Assembly: GCA_012064415.1 (NCBI GenBank)
Contig: SSNU01000064.1
Location: 62,001-126,000, forward strand
DNA length: 64,000 bases
DNA from: Gyrodactylus bullatarudis
Taxonomy: Eukaryota; Platyhelminthes; Monogenea; Gyrodactylidea; Gyrodactylidae
Direction: 5' to 3'
Under the pieces are notes generated by a model. It had not been told where the DNA came from and made no database searches. It was given only the letters and a program-made list of their open reading frames with translations. Positions 24,534 to 37,856 of this stretch are shown piece by piece (positions within the stretch are counted from its first letter, which is position 1; the number at the start of each line of letters is the position of its first letter). The translations under genes and the position numbers were made by a program.

Positions 24534-27500
24534 ATGGATTCCAAGGTAATTCCTAAATGCTAAATGTTTAACGTAAATGTACCCAAGAAATATTCAAATA
24601 ACTCAAAATTACCTCTTATTCAACTCAGGATTGTCTGTACTCCAATCTTGCTATTTCTAATGGAATTGATGAAATCAAAGAACAACAGAGGAACAAGGAT
24701 CTAGACTCAGCTCTCGTAAGTCATATTTTTTACTCATAAAATATATCCCTATTAGACATCTTGGAAAGATCTCAAGTTGTTTTTTTCTCATCCCTAGAAA
24801 TTAAAGTTACAAACAAGGCTAGAACAACTCGAGTACCTCAATTCTATCTCGAAGCAAGAGGTCAACTTTCAGGTAAATCAGAGCCCTCCATTTATTATAT
24901 GGATCTTTTACTGACGAGATTATCATTTTACAAAACTGTAGAACTTCTTCTATTACAAACATGAAAATGGATCCGCTTGTCAAAGCCTTAATCTTGACGT
25001 GAGTATTGATGATACTTATTTCTTACTTTTCTTGTCACACATTCTGTATGATTCTATTATATGAAATTCACTCTAATAGTACTTAGGACACATACTAAAC
25101 TCTTCTTTTATCATATCAAGTTCTGTAGATAAAATATAATGCAATATATATATAACTGATCTATATCAGACTATCTTGAAGTTTTCCTCCTCACCTACCT
25201 ACTCAAAATAAGCCTATATATGGATTAAGCATGATGTCGTCGATTATTTATGATCGCAGTAATTGAAAAATTTCTAGTAGGTAATTTATAAATGTCTTGT
25301 GTGTAATTTTTGATTTTAATTAGAAAAATTTTATCGAAAAAAGTTAGAGTATTGGTGAGAAATTAATAAATGGCAAGGAAAAATTAATAGAATCTGATGT
25401 AAGTGATTCTGGTACAAATCTTGTTTAAAGAGATTGTAATCTTAGATTTCTTGACAATGATATTTTTGTAATTTTCTTCAAAGTCCTAACAGTATATAAC
25501 CTACAAAATCTTCTCAGTGGGGCCCTATCGCTATATGGAATAATAAATTTGTTTCGTACAGATTGACCAATTGAAAACTTTTTAACCTTGATAGATAAAC
25601 AGCCTGAAACTCTCTAAAGTAAATACATAGTACAGTGATAAGATAATTAGAATTATTCTAACTCAATAATAAAGGAATAATATTTACATAACACTTTCAG
25701 GAGCTTGACAAATGCTGGAATAATATTCAGAACTTTTCATACTTGACGAGCATTCACCTGAAGAACCAATGCATCATCGATCAGGTGAATAAAGAAATAC
25801 TCTCGATCAACAGGAGCATCACGACCTCCCTAAGCTCATCGAGGAAACCAGTTGTGAGTAATGATGCAATCTATTTTGATTTTGGTCCGAATTAGGTCGC
25901 CCCTTCAACTATTCTCATGCATATGTATTTAACATTAACAGGAAATCATTCAAAAGACGAACCTATTGAAGACACGCCTTGAAGATTTGGAAAATGACAT
26001 TCGAATCAATCGTCCGAATGAAACCCTCATCTCACCAACCTCCAGCTACCCAGAGTCTACATTTATTCTACTTGTCGACTATCAACTATCGAATGGAATT
26101 CCGCTCCAAAGTGGCAAGGAGATCATAGTCAAGGAATGGCTTCGAACATCGAATTATGCCACAATAAATTCACATCAACAGGACTTTGAAATTCCAAAGA
26201 TTTGTCTCTGGCCAAAGTTTCCAGCATATGAGACATTGAAGAAGTCTATTACTGAGTAAAATCATTTTCCAAGTTGATTTCTTACTTGAGATATTCTTAT
26301 AAATCCTTAGGCATGGTCTGATTTTTCAAAGATTGATAAGATCTGGCGAAATACGTATTTTTTTCTCTATAATGAATTTCTCTATGGGATATTCGGACGT
26401 ATATGTAGGCTTACGTGAAAAAGTTCTTGTGAATGAATTACTATTAGTCTGGTTCACTTCATAGTATTTTTTCATAAGTTATGAATCATGTCCAATTAGG
26501 GGAATCATTTGAGCCAATTAAAGAGTTTCACTATTTCCATGTCCCATATCAGCTAATTTAATAGATTCAGTTACAAACCAAGACTAAAATATCAAAATTT
26601 TTTAAGGACCAAAGTTTCACTCAATCAAAAGCTTGATCAACTCAAAAGGGATTTTCCTGATAATACGAAAATTCTTGGCCTATCAAACATACCAGAGACG
26701 TTCCAGGATGATAATTTCGATTCGATTTATTCAGTATATCGTGATATTAATGAGAATTTGGCGAAAATCAAAGTTATGGACTTGTGAGTTTTCTTTAAAT
26801 AGTGAAAAGCTTGAAATAATGAGTAAATGCCATAATCTAAATAAAATAGCAGCAATTTTAGTACATTGTTCAATTTTCCAGCTCAGTCAGAGCCCTTGAA
26901 TTGGAGAGTGTGGAAAAATTGAAATCCCTCAAGAGAATCATAGAGGAAAGTAGTCCTGTCGACACACAAGCACCCTCGATTAGCCATCCACTTGTACAAG
27001 ATAGAAAGTTTACGAGGAACACTGCCATTCAGACCTCTGTCCAATACGTCAGCAGTGAAGTTGATTATCAAATGAGTAAAAAGAATGCAGATTCAAGCCA
27101 AACAATTATGGACGATTCAATGGCTAGCCTAGATTTTGAGCATCATTTAAAACTAAAAGACTCCACCTGTCATTTTGTGGAGAATCGCTTCTACAGAAAT
27201 GAGAAAGGCATGCAAACTTTCCTAAAGTTGTCAACATCGCTCATTGGCAATGACTCAAACTGGAGTCTTAATTCAGGTTCTGTGTCCACTGTCATGGACG
27301 TTGACAGATCTACAGTTGTTGATGAATTCAACTTTATAAAAGGCATGCCTGCGGATAAAAATTTCCGGGGTTCTTTTAAGAATTCAAAAGATAACTATTG
27401 TCAGACATCTCTGCAAATGTCTTCAACCATTTTGGATATTAAGCAAAGCCAAGGGGCTGTCCACACACCCAGTTCAGCAATAATTTGTCAAGCCTGCAAG

Positions 27501-30500
27501 AGAAATCTTGTCAACAACTCCCTAGTGGACACCGAGTCATGTGGGGAGATAGCGGAGAATAAAACACTGAAGAAAAATTTCAATCATCAAAATTCCCAAA
27601 CGTCGAGTTCTTATGTTATGAGTGAATGTGAAGTGAAAACATTCAAGGCTGAATATGTACCAGAAAGAAATGAAAAAATCGAAGCGGATCAAACCTTATC
27701 CAGTGGAATACATTATTCGAGAGCTATCACGCAAAGTAATTTGGACAGAAACGTTATACACATAACTGATACCCAGATTACAGCGACAAAGAGCGATAAA
27801 CATAAACAGTCCACTTCGAGCCAGAAAGATGAGGATACGCTTGCGCACAAGAAAAGATCTTATGTCGAGACTGATACGAGTTTTAGTGCAGACTCCTCTA
27901 GCGCCATTACTCAAATCAATGCACCTACTCAGATCACAGCAACGAACAGCGATAAGCTAGAATCTGGAGCAGAGCCTAGTTCGTACGACAACTCAACGGC
28001 CATTAGTCAGAAAGATCTCAAGGAGGAGCGCGTCAATAAAGCCTCAAAGAGCCTGCAGACAACAACTTTCTACTCATCAACAGAATTAGAGATCAAGGCG
28101 ACTTCGAGCCAGAAAGATGAGGATACGCTTGCGCACAAGAAAAGATCTTATGTCGAGACTGATACGAGTTTTAGTGCAGACTCCTCTAGCGCCATTACTC
28201 AAATCAATGCACCTACTCAGATCACAGCAACGAACAGCGATAAGCTAGAATCTGGAGCAGAGCCTAGTTCGTACGACAACTCAACGGCCATTAGTCAGAA
28301 AGATCTCAAGGAGGAGCGCGTCAATAAAGCCTCAAAGAGCCTGCAGACAACAACTTTCTACTCATCAACAGAATTAGAGATCAAGGCGACTTCGAGCCAG
28401 AAAGATGAGGATACGCTTGCGCACAAGAAAAGATCTTATGTCGAGACTGATACGAGTTTTAGTGCAGACTCCTCTAGCGCCATTACTCAAATCAATGCAC
28501 CTACTCAGAGCAGTGATCTCAATGATACACAGATCACAGCAACGAATAGCGATAATTTAAAATCCGAAGCCCCAATAAACTTTTTATTTGAGGCATTCAC
28601 AAAAGAGTCTCAAACTGAAGACAATCTGACCAAACTATATTCCAATGCTATTAGCCAAAAATATCTGGAAGAACCTGTTGTGCTTAAAGAGAGTAAGAAT
28701 TCCCAAACCTCTACAAATTACTCATCTTCTGAGTTTGAATGCGTTTCTTGCAAGTCTCAAATAGAAAAGTTGAACAAAGGCTTACAAAGCTATTGTAACT
28801 ATGATTCAACAGAATTACAAATATCTTTCAATGATAACACGAATCCTAAGTTACAGAAGCCTTTAGTTGAATCGGTTCAGATTGCTTCTTCCTACCAAGA
28901 AAATTCGGATTCATCCCTGGGAATTACTCAAACACTAACGCAGACAATTCCTGAGATCCTAAAATCTAGGGCGATCGTCCAAAAGTCTCTTGAGAGCCTT
29001 TATAATTCAGATGCAACGCAGACGAAATACCAAGAAACTTTAACTGCGTTCTCTTCTCAAACCGAGGACGAAGAAGTGAAACCCATCATAAAATATTCAT
29101 CACAAGGATCTATGGATGATAGTATGAGTATTTCCACGAGTAATAGTGTTTCAATGAATGCTCAAACAATTCTGGAAAAGTCTAAGTCTCTTCTCAAAGA
29201 CAATGCTTCCTACTATCCGGAAAAAACTATTCTCGATGTTTCACACATGTATGAAGCAAAACCAATCGATGGTACTCTGATTCTCTCTAAGAAGGCCATT
29301 GAAACATCAAGCAATTGTACCCAATGCGATTTAAGATCTGACAATGACCAGGTCAGCTCAAAAGTGATCCGATGTAATGAGGTTACACAAACAATGTCCA
29401 TTATTCATTCCAAAGAAATTTTCATTGAGAAGACGAATAATTTGCATTCCTCTTCGAGTCAAACCTCCAATGCCAACACTTCCAAGGCCCATAGTCAGAT
29501 ATCAATCCTGTCAGAAGATTCAACAACTAACACAGGTAATTTTTTAAGTTGAAAATGAAGGGAAAACAGTTGTTGATTAGATTAATTCGTAACTAAATTC
29601 ATGAGTTTCAACTCTTTCTAACTACTGTATCTCTAATCATTATTTTGAAGATATCCCTTACTTATACTCGTAGTATTTAATGATTTTTTTAGTTGAAAAG
29701 CCACAAGTTTGCGTTAAAACAGAGTCATGCCAAACGGATCTTAAAAAAGCTGATAACTCGATCAGTTCTACTCAAACCCTGTTCCTATCGGTTAATAGTT
29801 TTGATACAACTGAAAATCGTAATTCTATTCTCTACCAATCCTTTGAGAAGAATTCAGATAGAGATTCCTCGAATCTTTCATTCGCTGATGCCGATGAACA
29901 TAATGCCCCAACAGTTGTACTGGCCAATCCGACTGAAACTCAAGATTTCGACCAGCAAATGACATTGATCCAAAATCTGACCACAAGTTCTAGTCATTAC
30001 ACTGTTTTGACAAAATCTGTTGGTGTAATGACCAATACGAATACAACATCTATGGATTCCTCACAAAACTTTTATGTGGAAAAGTTTGATGAGAACAACT
30101 CCACATTTGCTTCCACCTCGACAAAGTACAAGCAAATGCCATCTGCCAGGAGAATGGACATGAATGAAAGCTCCTCTCAGACCATCGACAGTATGGAGAC
30201 CCCGCTAGTTTCCCTAATTGAGGCAAACAACCTGAATCAAGATATTCGGCCAGACTCTAATGAGCACTCTCAGCAACTTTTCGATGTATGCTTCCAGGAT
30301 GAAAATCAGAAGCCAACGATTTCTGTAATGCAGAAGAAGATGGAAAAATACGAGAAGGCAATCGATAAATGGCCAAATGCCGATGACTTCAACTACCAAG
30401 GGGTAAAGAAACCAAAGAAAGATTCCCGAGGTCAATTCGGTGATCAGATTCGCCTACATTTGACAGCAGTTAAAAATTTGAATTGTGAAACGTATAGCAA

Positions 30501-33500
30501 CTCAAATTATAGTCCCACAATAACCCCAGATCTCATGAGAAAGGCCTATATGAGAGCAGAGTGAGTTAACTCGGTTCCGGAGGAATGATGAAATCTGAAA
30601 TCTTCAATAAATAAATCTTCCCAAAACAGTAGATTTAATTGGGATATAACGAGCCTTTTTCCAAAGCCTCTTCCAGACGTTTTGATACTCAGATAGTCAA
30701 GTACCTTCCTCAGTGGATGCGACGCTTGCAACCGGAACTCTTGTTAATTCTATCTGAAAACCTTGGTATTCCTATTGGTCCAGATCTTGGTTTTAAGTTT
30801 TATTTAATTTTGAATGGTTTTTTAGATACTGTCCAATTGGAATACTAGGGGTTTTGGATGAAATTGAAGAGAGTTAAGGTTACAAGCGTCGCATCCACTA
30901 TAATGGATGGTACTTGACTATCTCAGTACCCAGACGTCTGGAAGAGGCTTTGGAAAAAGGTTCTAGAGTGTTTGAAGGACGAATCTTTCTCACCTCTACC
31001 ATGTTTAGCCCGATATCGATGAGATACCAGACTGCCTCAAATCCTATAAAGATTTTTGGGTGAGTCATTAATATTCTCAATAATGTTTTTCAATTCAGCC
31101 AAACCTGGAGTAACGAAACCTCAATGAGTCTAATGCGAAATACTCCGTGAGTTCTCTTTAGTCTACAATCTCAAAATGTAAACCTATTCGATACTGTATA
31201 AAGTTCTATGATTTCAACAAAAATCTCAATATTTTGATAAGGATTTTACCATATGAAGGAAGATTATGGTAATTTTTCAAAATTAACCCCAAATTCCCAT
31301 TTTTCGTACTTTGAGCTGTAAGTTTTTATTGATTTGAGTGATTGGGTAATCAAAAGTAGTTTATCAGGAACAAAATTAGATAAAAAAGCCATTAAATTTT
31401 CGAAAGATTCACCATTTTTGTGTTGGCAAAGTTTCATTGATTTTCAAGCACTGGAAATGATCAAAAAATCGAACTTTATAGGTTCAAAACATGGGAATTC
31501 GGCTTCAAATCGAAATTCGAAAAATAACCATATTTCTTTTCAAATGAAAGTTTGAGATTTTTGTTCAAATCATCCCCAACTTATATGATCCTAGCCCTAA
31601 TTAGCAATTTATCTCATTTCTTCAGTTTATGTCTTTACTGAATATTACCCAATTTTGTACATGTTGTTCTTTCCTTTGCTCACTCAAGAGATCTTGTTCT
31701 CAAACTATATACAATTTTAATTTCCTTGCACAAATCACTTAGTTTTGGTTTCTTTCAATTTCCAATGTCATCATTTCATAATCACGAATAATCATTGCCT
31801 TACTTTTTTATCATGAGATAATAACACAGTGCAATATCTCCAAAGAAATCAGAAAAAAAATAACAATAACAGGAGGAGTAACTAAATATTAGCTGAAAAC
31901 ATATTTGCAATTTACTCAATCATGCTTATTGATTTCGTAGCAATGTTTTGAACCTAAAAGAAACTTGCAAGCCTTTTAATACAAATTTAATTAGATTAGA
32001 AAAAAAATTTTGGTTTTACACTAATAATTCTTATAAAATAGAAAGATTTACTAGCTCAGCTTCTGTTGGCGTGTTTGAGATGCTATGAGACTTATGATGG
32101 TAATTCTGATGATTAACTAAAACCCTAAGAGAATTAACAAGATTATACACCTTGCTTAGTTGTTGTTCTTGCTAGTCTTGCTAGCAATGTAAATCGGAAT
32201 GAGATCAGAAATTTGATTAGACTGTGCGAAAGAACAGAGAAATATTCATCTCTAGCATATTGAGGATCTGAAGCCGAGAGGATTTATTAGGTTGGTCCTA
32301 CCGTGAGTCTGAGAAGTCATTGAGTCGCTGGTGAATCTTCATCTAGCCTTAATTTATCTAGACACGCTGAATGCAGTAGGCTATACAGTGTATATCGGTC
32401 TATCAACAGATTGGCCTCTTTCTGAGATTTGAAATTCGCTTGAAAAATTTTAGCTCTTAAAATTCTTTGCTTGGAAGGATTAAATTTCCCGTCAAATAAG
32501 TTAATTTTTTATTAAGATTTAATAAAATCGGTAGATAGGTCCGTTAGCTTCTAATTTGTTTTCTCTCTGAGTCCTTTTAACATCTATTTCCTCAAAAATA
32601 TTTCCTTTCTCTAAATAAATGTTTTAGCTAGACGAATATCTTCTATGAGTCATTAACAATGACTCATTACTTTTGTAATAGAAAAAAAAGTTCTAAACCA
32701 AACTAGTCAGTGTCAAGTTCAACCACTGACCTGACACCTGAGAATAGTTTATTGATGAATATATCTCAAGTCACAGTCGATTGATCTTTTTTCCATTTCT
32801 TTCCAAAGGCAAGCCAGTAGCCATTCAACAGCAATGATGAACTCTGATCGATTTAATCCAAATGTCTCAAGGTAAGCAAACACAGACTGGAGGATATATA
32901 CTCTATACAATATACAGCAGTCCTTCTAATTTTGATTTGTTTCTTGGCAGCAAAAACTATTTGGCAAAAGAATCTATCCTGCATAGAAATAATAATACTA
33001 ATAACATTATTGAAGTCTCTAATGCTACTTCAGTGTCTGTTAATCCTGGTGATGAAAAGTAATTGCTCACACTCAATTTTATGCTTGTCTATTTGATTAA
33101 CCACCCGTAAAAAGGCTCAAGAGACCTAAAAATTTCAAAGACAAAAAAACAGTTCTAAGTTCAGAATAGTAGAAAACTAGCAGGGTTGCCATTAGGTTTA
33201 TATTGGTCTTGACCTAGAAACAGACGAATTAAGTGGAGCTAGGTGTTTTTCACATCTCAATCCTAATAACTAATATCTAAGAATTAATTCACTTTAGATC
33301 AATTTGCTTAGCTCTTGTAATGATTCATAATTCACAAGTTTGATGTACTTGGATTTCCTTGGTTGACAGATTCTCACCCTCCCATTAGTTTAGAATAAGC
33401 CTGATTTACCTACGTGTATATAACCAAGGCGTAAAGGATGGTTAGAGCAGAGTAGGAAAGAAAGCGGTTCCCTAACCTGTACTAGGTTTGTGAATGTTAA

Positions 33501-36500
33501 AAGATAATTTTCATCTCTAATTCTAGTCTAATTCTTGTCCATGTTCAATGGTGATTTAATCACAACTTGTATTTTGAACCATTGTTAAGCCATCCAATGT
33601 ATTAAGCTATTTGATACGAAGAGGAGAAAATATATTACATTTTTACATTTAAAAACTCAATAGTTAATATGATTTTTACATAAGTCTTAATTTTTTCATC
33701 AAGAAATCGAATTTGATCAAGATATTTTGAAATCTAGAACATGAGGCCCTCTTTCAGAAAACAGAAAAAAAATCAATTTTTAAGGAAAATCGGCAAATTT
33801 GAATACTTGAAGCAGCGCCAAATTCCCATTTTTTTGAACTTTGAGTTGAAAATTTTTGCTGATTTCAATGTGGGAGGGTGATCAAAAGTTGATTTTCAGG
33901 ATCAAAATTGGTCAAAGAAATCAAATATGCTGAATCTGGTTTTGAGAATCATCCCATAATCGTGTCAAAATTAAATTTTGATTTTTTGACCATTTTCCCT
34001 ACTTGAAAGTCGATGAAATTTGATATTTCAAGATCCCTAAAAAATGACGAATTTATCAAAAATTTTATGATGATAATCAGATTTTTTGTCTTATTGTGAT
34101 CCTAAAAATCAACTTTTGATCACTCTCCCACATTGAAATCAGCAAAAATTTTCAACTCAAAGTTCAAAAAATTGGAATTTGGCGCTACTTTCAAGAATTC
34201 AAATTTGCCGTTTTTTCCTTAAAAATTGATTTTGTCTAAATCTTTTTTCTCTGTTTTCTGAAAGAGGGCCTCATGTTCTAGATTTCAAAATATCTTGATC
34301 AAATTCGATTTCTTGATGAAAAAATTAAGACTTTTGTAAAAATCATAAATTCCTATCTTCTTATTGACTAGCTTTAGATTTAAAGTAATCCTATGATCTG
34401 AGGAACCAATATATGTTATTGGAGTCCGCTGAAAATTCAGTCTCACAAAAATTCAAAAATGCCCCTTTTTCAAACTTTGACAATTACAAAAATTTTGAGC
34501 TCCAAAAGTAATTAGTAAATAATGCTATTTGGGATCAACGTCTAGTCACGTGATACTATACTTAAAAGAAAATTAATTTTTGGTAATTTTAGAATTCAGT
34601 TTTAGGAAACTTCCAGGGCATACTTCCATACATGTCGGTGTAGGTTCTGATGCGAGTCGACGAAAATAAAGAGCTCTTATTATTCACCCACAATCTATTT
34701 TCGTTCTCTACTTACAAAATGCAAGAGACTAGTCAACTAAATGATAATATATTTGTGGAAATAAGGAATCTTAAGCAAGATAAAAAGTAGACATTGTTTA
34801 ATTTAAATAAACTTCAGGCTTGGCACATTATGGATCGAAAAAATAAATCATTTCTTCCTCACTGTTATGCATAACTATTAATTTTTTCAACACTAGTAGA
34901 AGAAATGGATCAGCCACTGTGAATTATAGTACATCCAGGTCATCCAGGATGCAATCTGGACCTCAAATTGTCAAGCAAACGTGAGTTCTGTTGTCAAGCT
35001 GTAAAATTCCAAATTAACCAGGATGATTTGTCTGTTAAAAGGAAATCTGGCCAGGCCCTGAATGCAGCCAGCTCTGTTGAATCTGCAATGTGAGACTCGA
35101 AAGAATCTCATCTATCCTTGGTTTTCATTTTTATTTCTCTAGAAAATCCGGTGTCTATTCATTCAAGAATGATGAAGACGAAAGTTTTGTATCCAAGAAA
35201 ATCAACTCAATCTTTAACAAGAAAATTAAGTATGAACCTTAAAGAACTTTATTAATAAAGGGTTAATTCCAAAAATCACCGCAAAGGAAATTTTTTTCCA
35301 AAAATCACCCCAATGAAAATTTCAACTCTTTACCTCGAATCAATTATTCTCATTTTAAAATTCTTCTCTTATTGAATGGTGTAACTTGAAAGATCTTTAT
35401 GCAACCTACATAAGTTTCAGAAAGATTGAAAGTGAACTTTCTCCTTATATAGAACCTTTGATGGAAAAAACCTTACGCGAATCTAGGCTCTTACACATTT
35501 TTGTTATCCTTAAAGAAGATTTATTTCTTGTTTCTCAAGATCGAAATAGTGTGATAAGAAGAGTTGTTAACTTCACCAAACTCCAATGTCCTTGTAGTTT
35601 GCAAAAATTAATGAATATCCCAATTAACATCTGTACGCCGTGGTTAAAAGTTAGAAGTTGTTTTTAAAAAGTATGCCCCATATATACAAAATAATCTCCT
35701 TGAAAGTAGCTTACTCGGAGATTATCATGCTCCGTGACGTCGAAAATCTGATGGAGTCGGAACTTGAAGGTTACAGAGTAAATAAAAAATATGGATGACC
35801 ATGCAAAAGCAGTAAAAAGTCAAGAGCTGGAATAAAGGGTAGAGAAATTATTAAATTAAATTATTTCTTATTATTTAAATATATAATATTTGGGGTGAAT
35901 ATTGGAAAAAAATTTCCTTTGGGATGATTTTTGTAATTAACCCCAATAATATAACTTACTGATTTCTAAGATGGAGAAGAAACTTATTCAAGATCAATAG
36001 TAATTTAATTGTGAATTCTGATAGGGCCAAGTCGAATTTAGTATTTGGAATAAACCTGATCAAACGGACGAAAGAACTTGAAGATTACTTTTGCCAAGAC
36101 CACTGGATATTCGACTTTCAAATAGATAATGAACATTATTCCATGTCGCTCAATGAGGCTATCGACCAAAAGTATATCTTTATCGACTCTGAGGATGGTA
36201 CGTTCTACATGAAAACAACAACAAATCCAAAATTGCCCCTCAAGACTGCGTTACAGGAGAACTTTGTTACTATCCGGCGTCTATTACATCTCTATTATCT
36301 TGATAAATTCGAAAGAGTCCACAGAGAGTGTATGCCCATTAGCGTGTATGTTAGTGAATTGGACTCGATGATTCCAGTGAAGAAGGCCATCTCGATGAAA
36401 TATCTTGAAATGAACGATGCTAAAGGATTCCTCCTAAAGTACAACAACGAATGGATCACGGAAAAGGAGGCAGTATTGAAGAATTTGGTTGATTTCACTG

Positions 36501-36814
36501 AAATCTCCAAGGTAAACAGTCCCTACACAGAAGACGGAAAATGTCTTGACACTCTCCAGAGAATTGTCCAGGTGATACCCGGTAAATTGGAGAAGCCAAT
36601 AGATCCTTATGAGGCCAGTTCCATGGGCCTATTCGATCTTGATAATGGCAACTTGGTTTTGGATTATGAGATAAATGATAAAGATAAAATTACCCCTACT
36701 AAAGTATGCAATATTTTCGATGCTATTCTCTTGAAAAGGGTCCTTTTCGAAGATGCCGATTGTCAGACAGGATACCTATCGAATCGTAGAATAATATCTA
36801 GTGAATTATATTAA
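24534..36814 (+). CDS. plakin-like protein: helical plakin/SH3 part, QT-repeat region, C-terminal plakin-like repeats
   Basis: I assemble 15 exons: 24534..24545, 24629..24715, 24798..24872, 24942..24998, 25701..25853, 25942..26255, 26607..26783, 26882..29535, 29693..30560, 32809..32871, 32951..33058, 34897..34980, 35042..35089, 35143..35229, 36001..36814. All have GT-AG borders and compatible phases, giving 1,866 residues. Residues 1-130 are helical and spectrin-repeat-like. Residues about 150-215 resemble the plakin-domain SH3 (VDYQLSNGIPLQSGKEI, then a Trp, then IPKICLWP), followed by another helical repeat. Residues about 292-1465 are Ser/Thr/Gln-rich and disordered, with some 19 QT motifs and two identical 96-residue repeats. 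Residues about 1596-1866 contain plakin-repeat-like units such as MSLNEAIDQKYIFID and PVKKAISMKYLE. No calponin-homology actin-binding domain is present. The family links intermediate filaments, microtubules or junctions; the role here is unknown. Exon structure is well supported, domain names are by eye. Confidence 0.7.
27813..28508 (+). repeat. in-frame 288-bp tandem repeat (2 full copies plus partial third)
   Basis: Copy 1 (27813-28100) and copy 2 (28101-28388) appear identical base for base. Copy 3 (28389-28508) matches for about 120 bp before diverging. Each unit encodes 96 residues beginning TSSQKDEDTLAHKKRSY and ending STELEIKA. Sequence before copy 1 (CAGATTACAGCGACAAAGAGCGATAA) and after copy 3 shows older, degenerate units of the same repeat. 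Confidence 0.95.
30650..30968. repeat. inverted repeat in an intron of the plakin-like gene
   Basis: The left arm (about 30650-30740) contains CCTTTTTCCAAAGCCTCTTC and TGGATGCGACGCTTGCAACC. The right arm (about 30880-30968) is its reverse complement with a few mismatches, separated by about 140 bp. It is a foldback unit of about 320 bp unrelated in sequence to the GGCGCC foldback family. Confidence 0.8.
31200..31570. repeat. degenerate copy of the GGCGCC foldback family
   Basis: Contains blocks shared with the other copies, such as AATTCCCATTTTTCGTACTTTGAGCTG and TTTTTATTGATTTGAGTG, but the arms are eroded. It lies in the 2.2-kb intron 30561-32808 of the plakin-like gene. Confidence 0.5.
33671..34345. 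repeat. 675-bp near-perfect foldback element inside a plakin-gene intron
   Basis: The left arm (about 33671-33930) begins GATTTTTACATAAGTCTTAA. The right arm (about 34085-34345) ends TTAAGACTTTTGTAAAAATC. The two pair over roughly 260 bp with few mismatches, including AGCGCCAAATTCC and GAACTTTGAGTTGAAAATTT. It lies within intron 33059-34896, so it is transcribed as part of the pre-mRNA and would form a long hairpin. Confidence 0.85.
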
Positions 36815-37856
36815 TTAATTATATTACTAACGAAAAGAATACATTTTAATAAAATCATCACTTCTCATGTAATTAATCATTACTAATGAATCATTAGTAA
36901 TGATACAACGGTTATTTTTTTTAATGTTGGAAAGAATAAAACTATTATAACATTTACAAATAGGTATTGAAATTTATCCAGAATCATTTCAGAATTACAA
37001 TTACAAATAAAAAGATTTTTATTTCATTTTTGTTATCTATTTATCAATGAAATTATTGATTTCTAGCCAGGCGTAATTTTAACTCATAATCTAAATGGAG
37101 ATTCAAATAAAGCACAGACATTCCTCATGTAGTCGAAAACCTACCTGGATTTATATAAAACCATTGATTTTATCAGATTAACATTGTGAAATCTTTTAAG
37201 GCCTACTTGAGAGTGATAACGTTAAATTAAAAATATTTTTTCCCCATTGTTTAGTAAGAAATTATTTTGGTTTAAAATCTGATTAGAATTTTAAAACGAG
37301 TCAGACTCTCATTTTAGGGATTGAAAAAGTATGGTACGCTGACATTAGGCAACAAGACATGTTTATTAAGTGGCTCTACTTAAAAGTATCTAAGGGAGAT
37401 AGTTAATACTACTATTTGGTTCTTCTATCTGTGAAGAAGATGCGACCTAATCACTGAGAAATGAGACATGATTTTTTGATCTATACTTTTTAAAATCTAT
37501 TCAATTCTAATACGAATCTTATTAAAATATAAGAAAATTATTTTAAATGGCCATTGACCAGTAACTTAGTCAAATATGGTTAGTAATATTAAAAGTACGA
37601 TAAACTCGAAACAGATTCTATCAACTTTAGTGCCAAGTCTTCTGACTTAAATTCCATTACACTGGTATGAGAATCATTGGACTCATTTAAATTTGATTAT
37701 CGGAGAGAAAATTTCGACTCATAGCATAAGCAAGATTCAGAGAGTGAATTATCCATAAAGACGGTTCGGTTCGAGATATTCAACATTGATTTTCATAAGT
37801 GAATGTTCCTGGGGAGAATTTATTGAGAAAATGTTTTAACGATAGAAATGTTATAT
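36815..37856. other. intergenic spacer (tail-to-tail)
   Basis: About 1 kb between the end of the plakin-like gene and the end of eL37 on the other strand. Candidate poly(A) signals such as AATAAA occur near 36933. I see nothing else in it. Confidence 0.5.
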
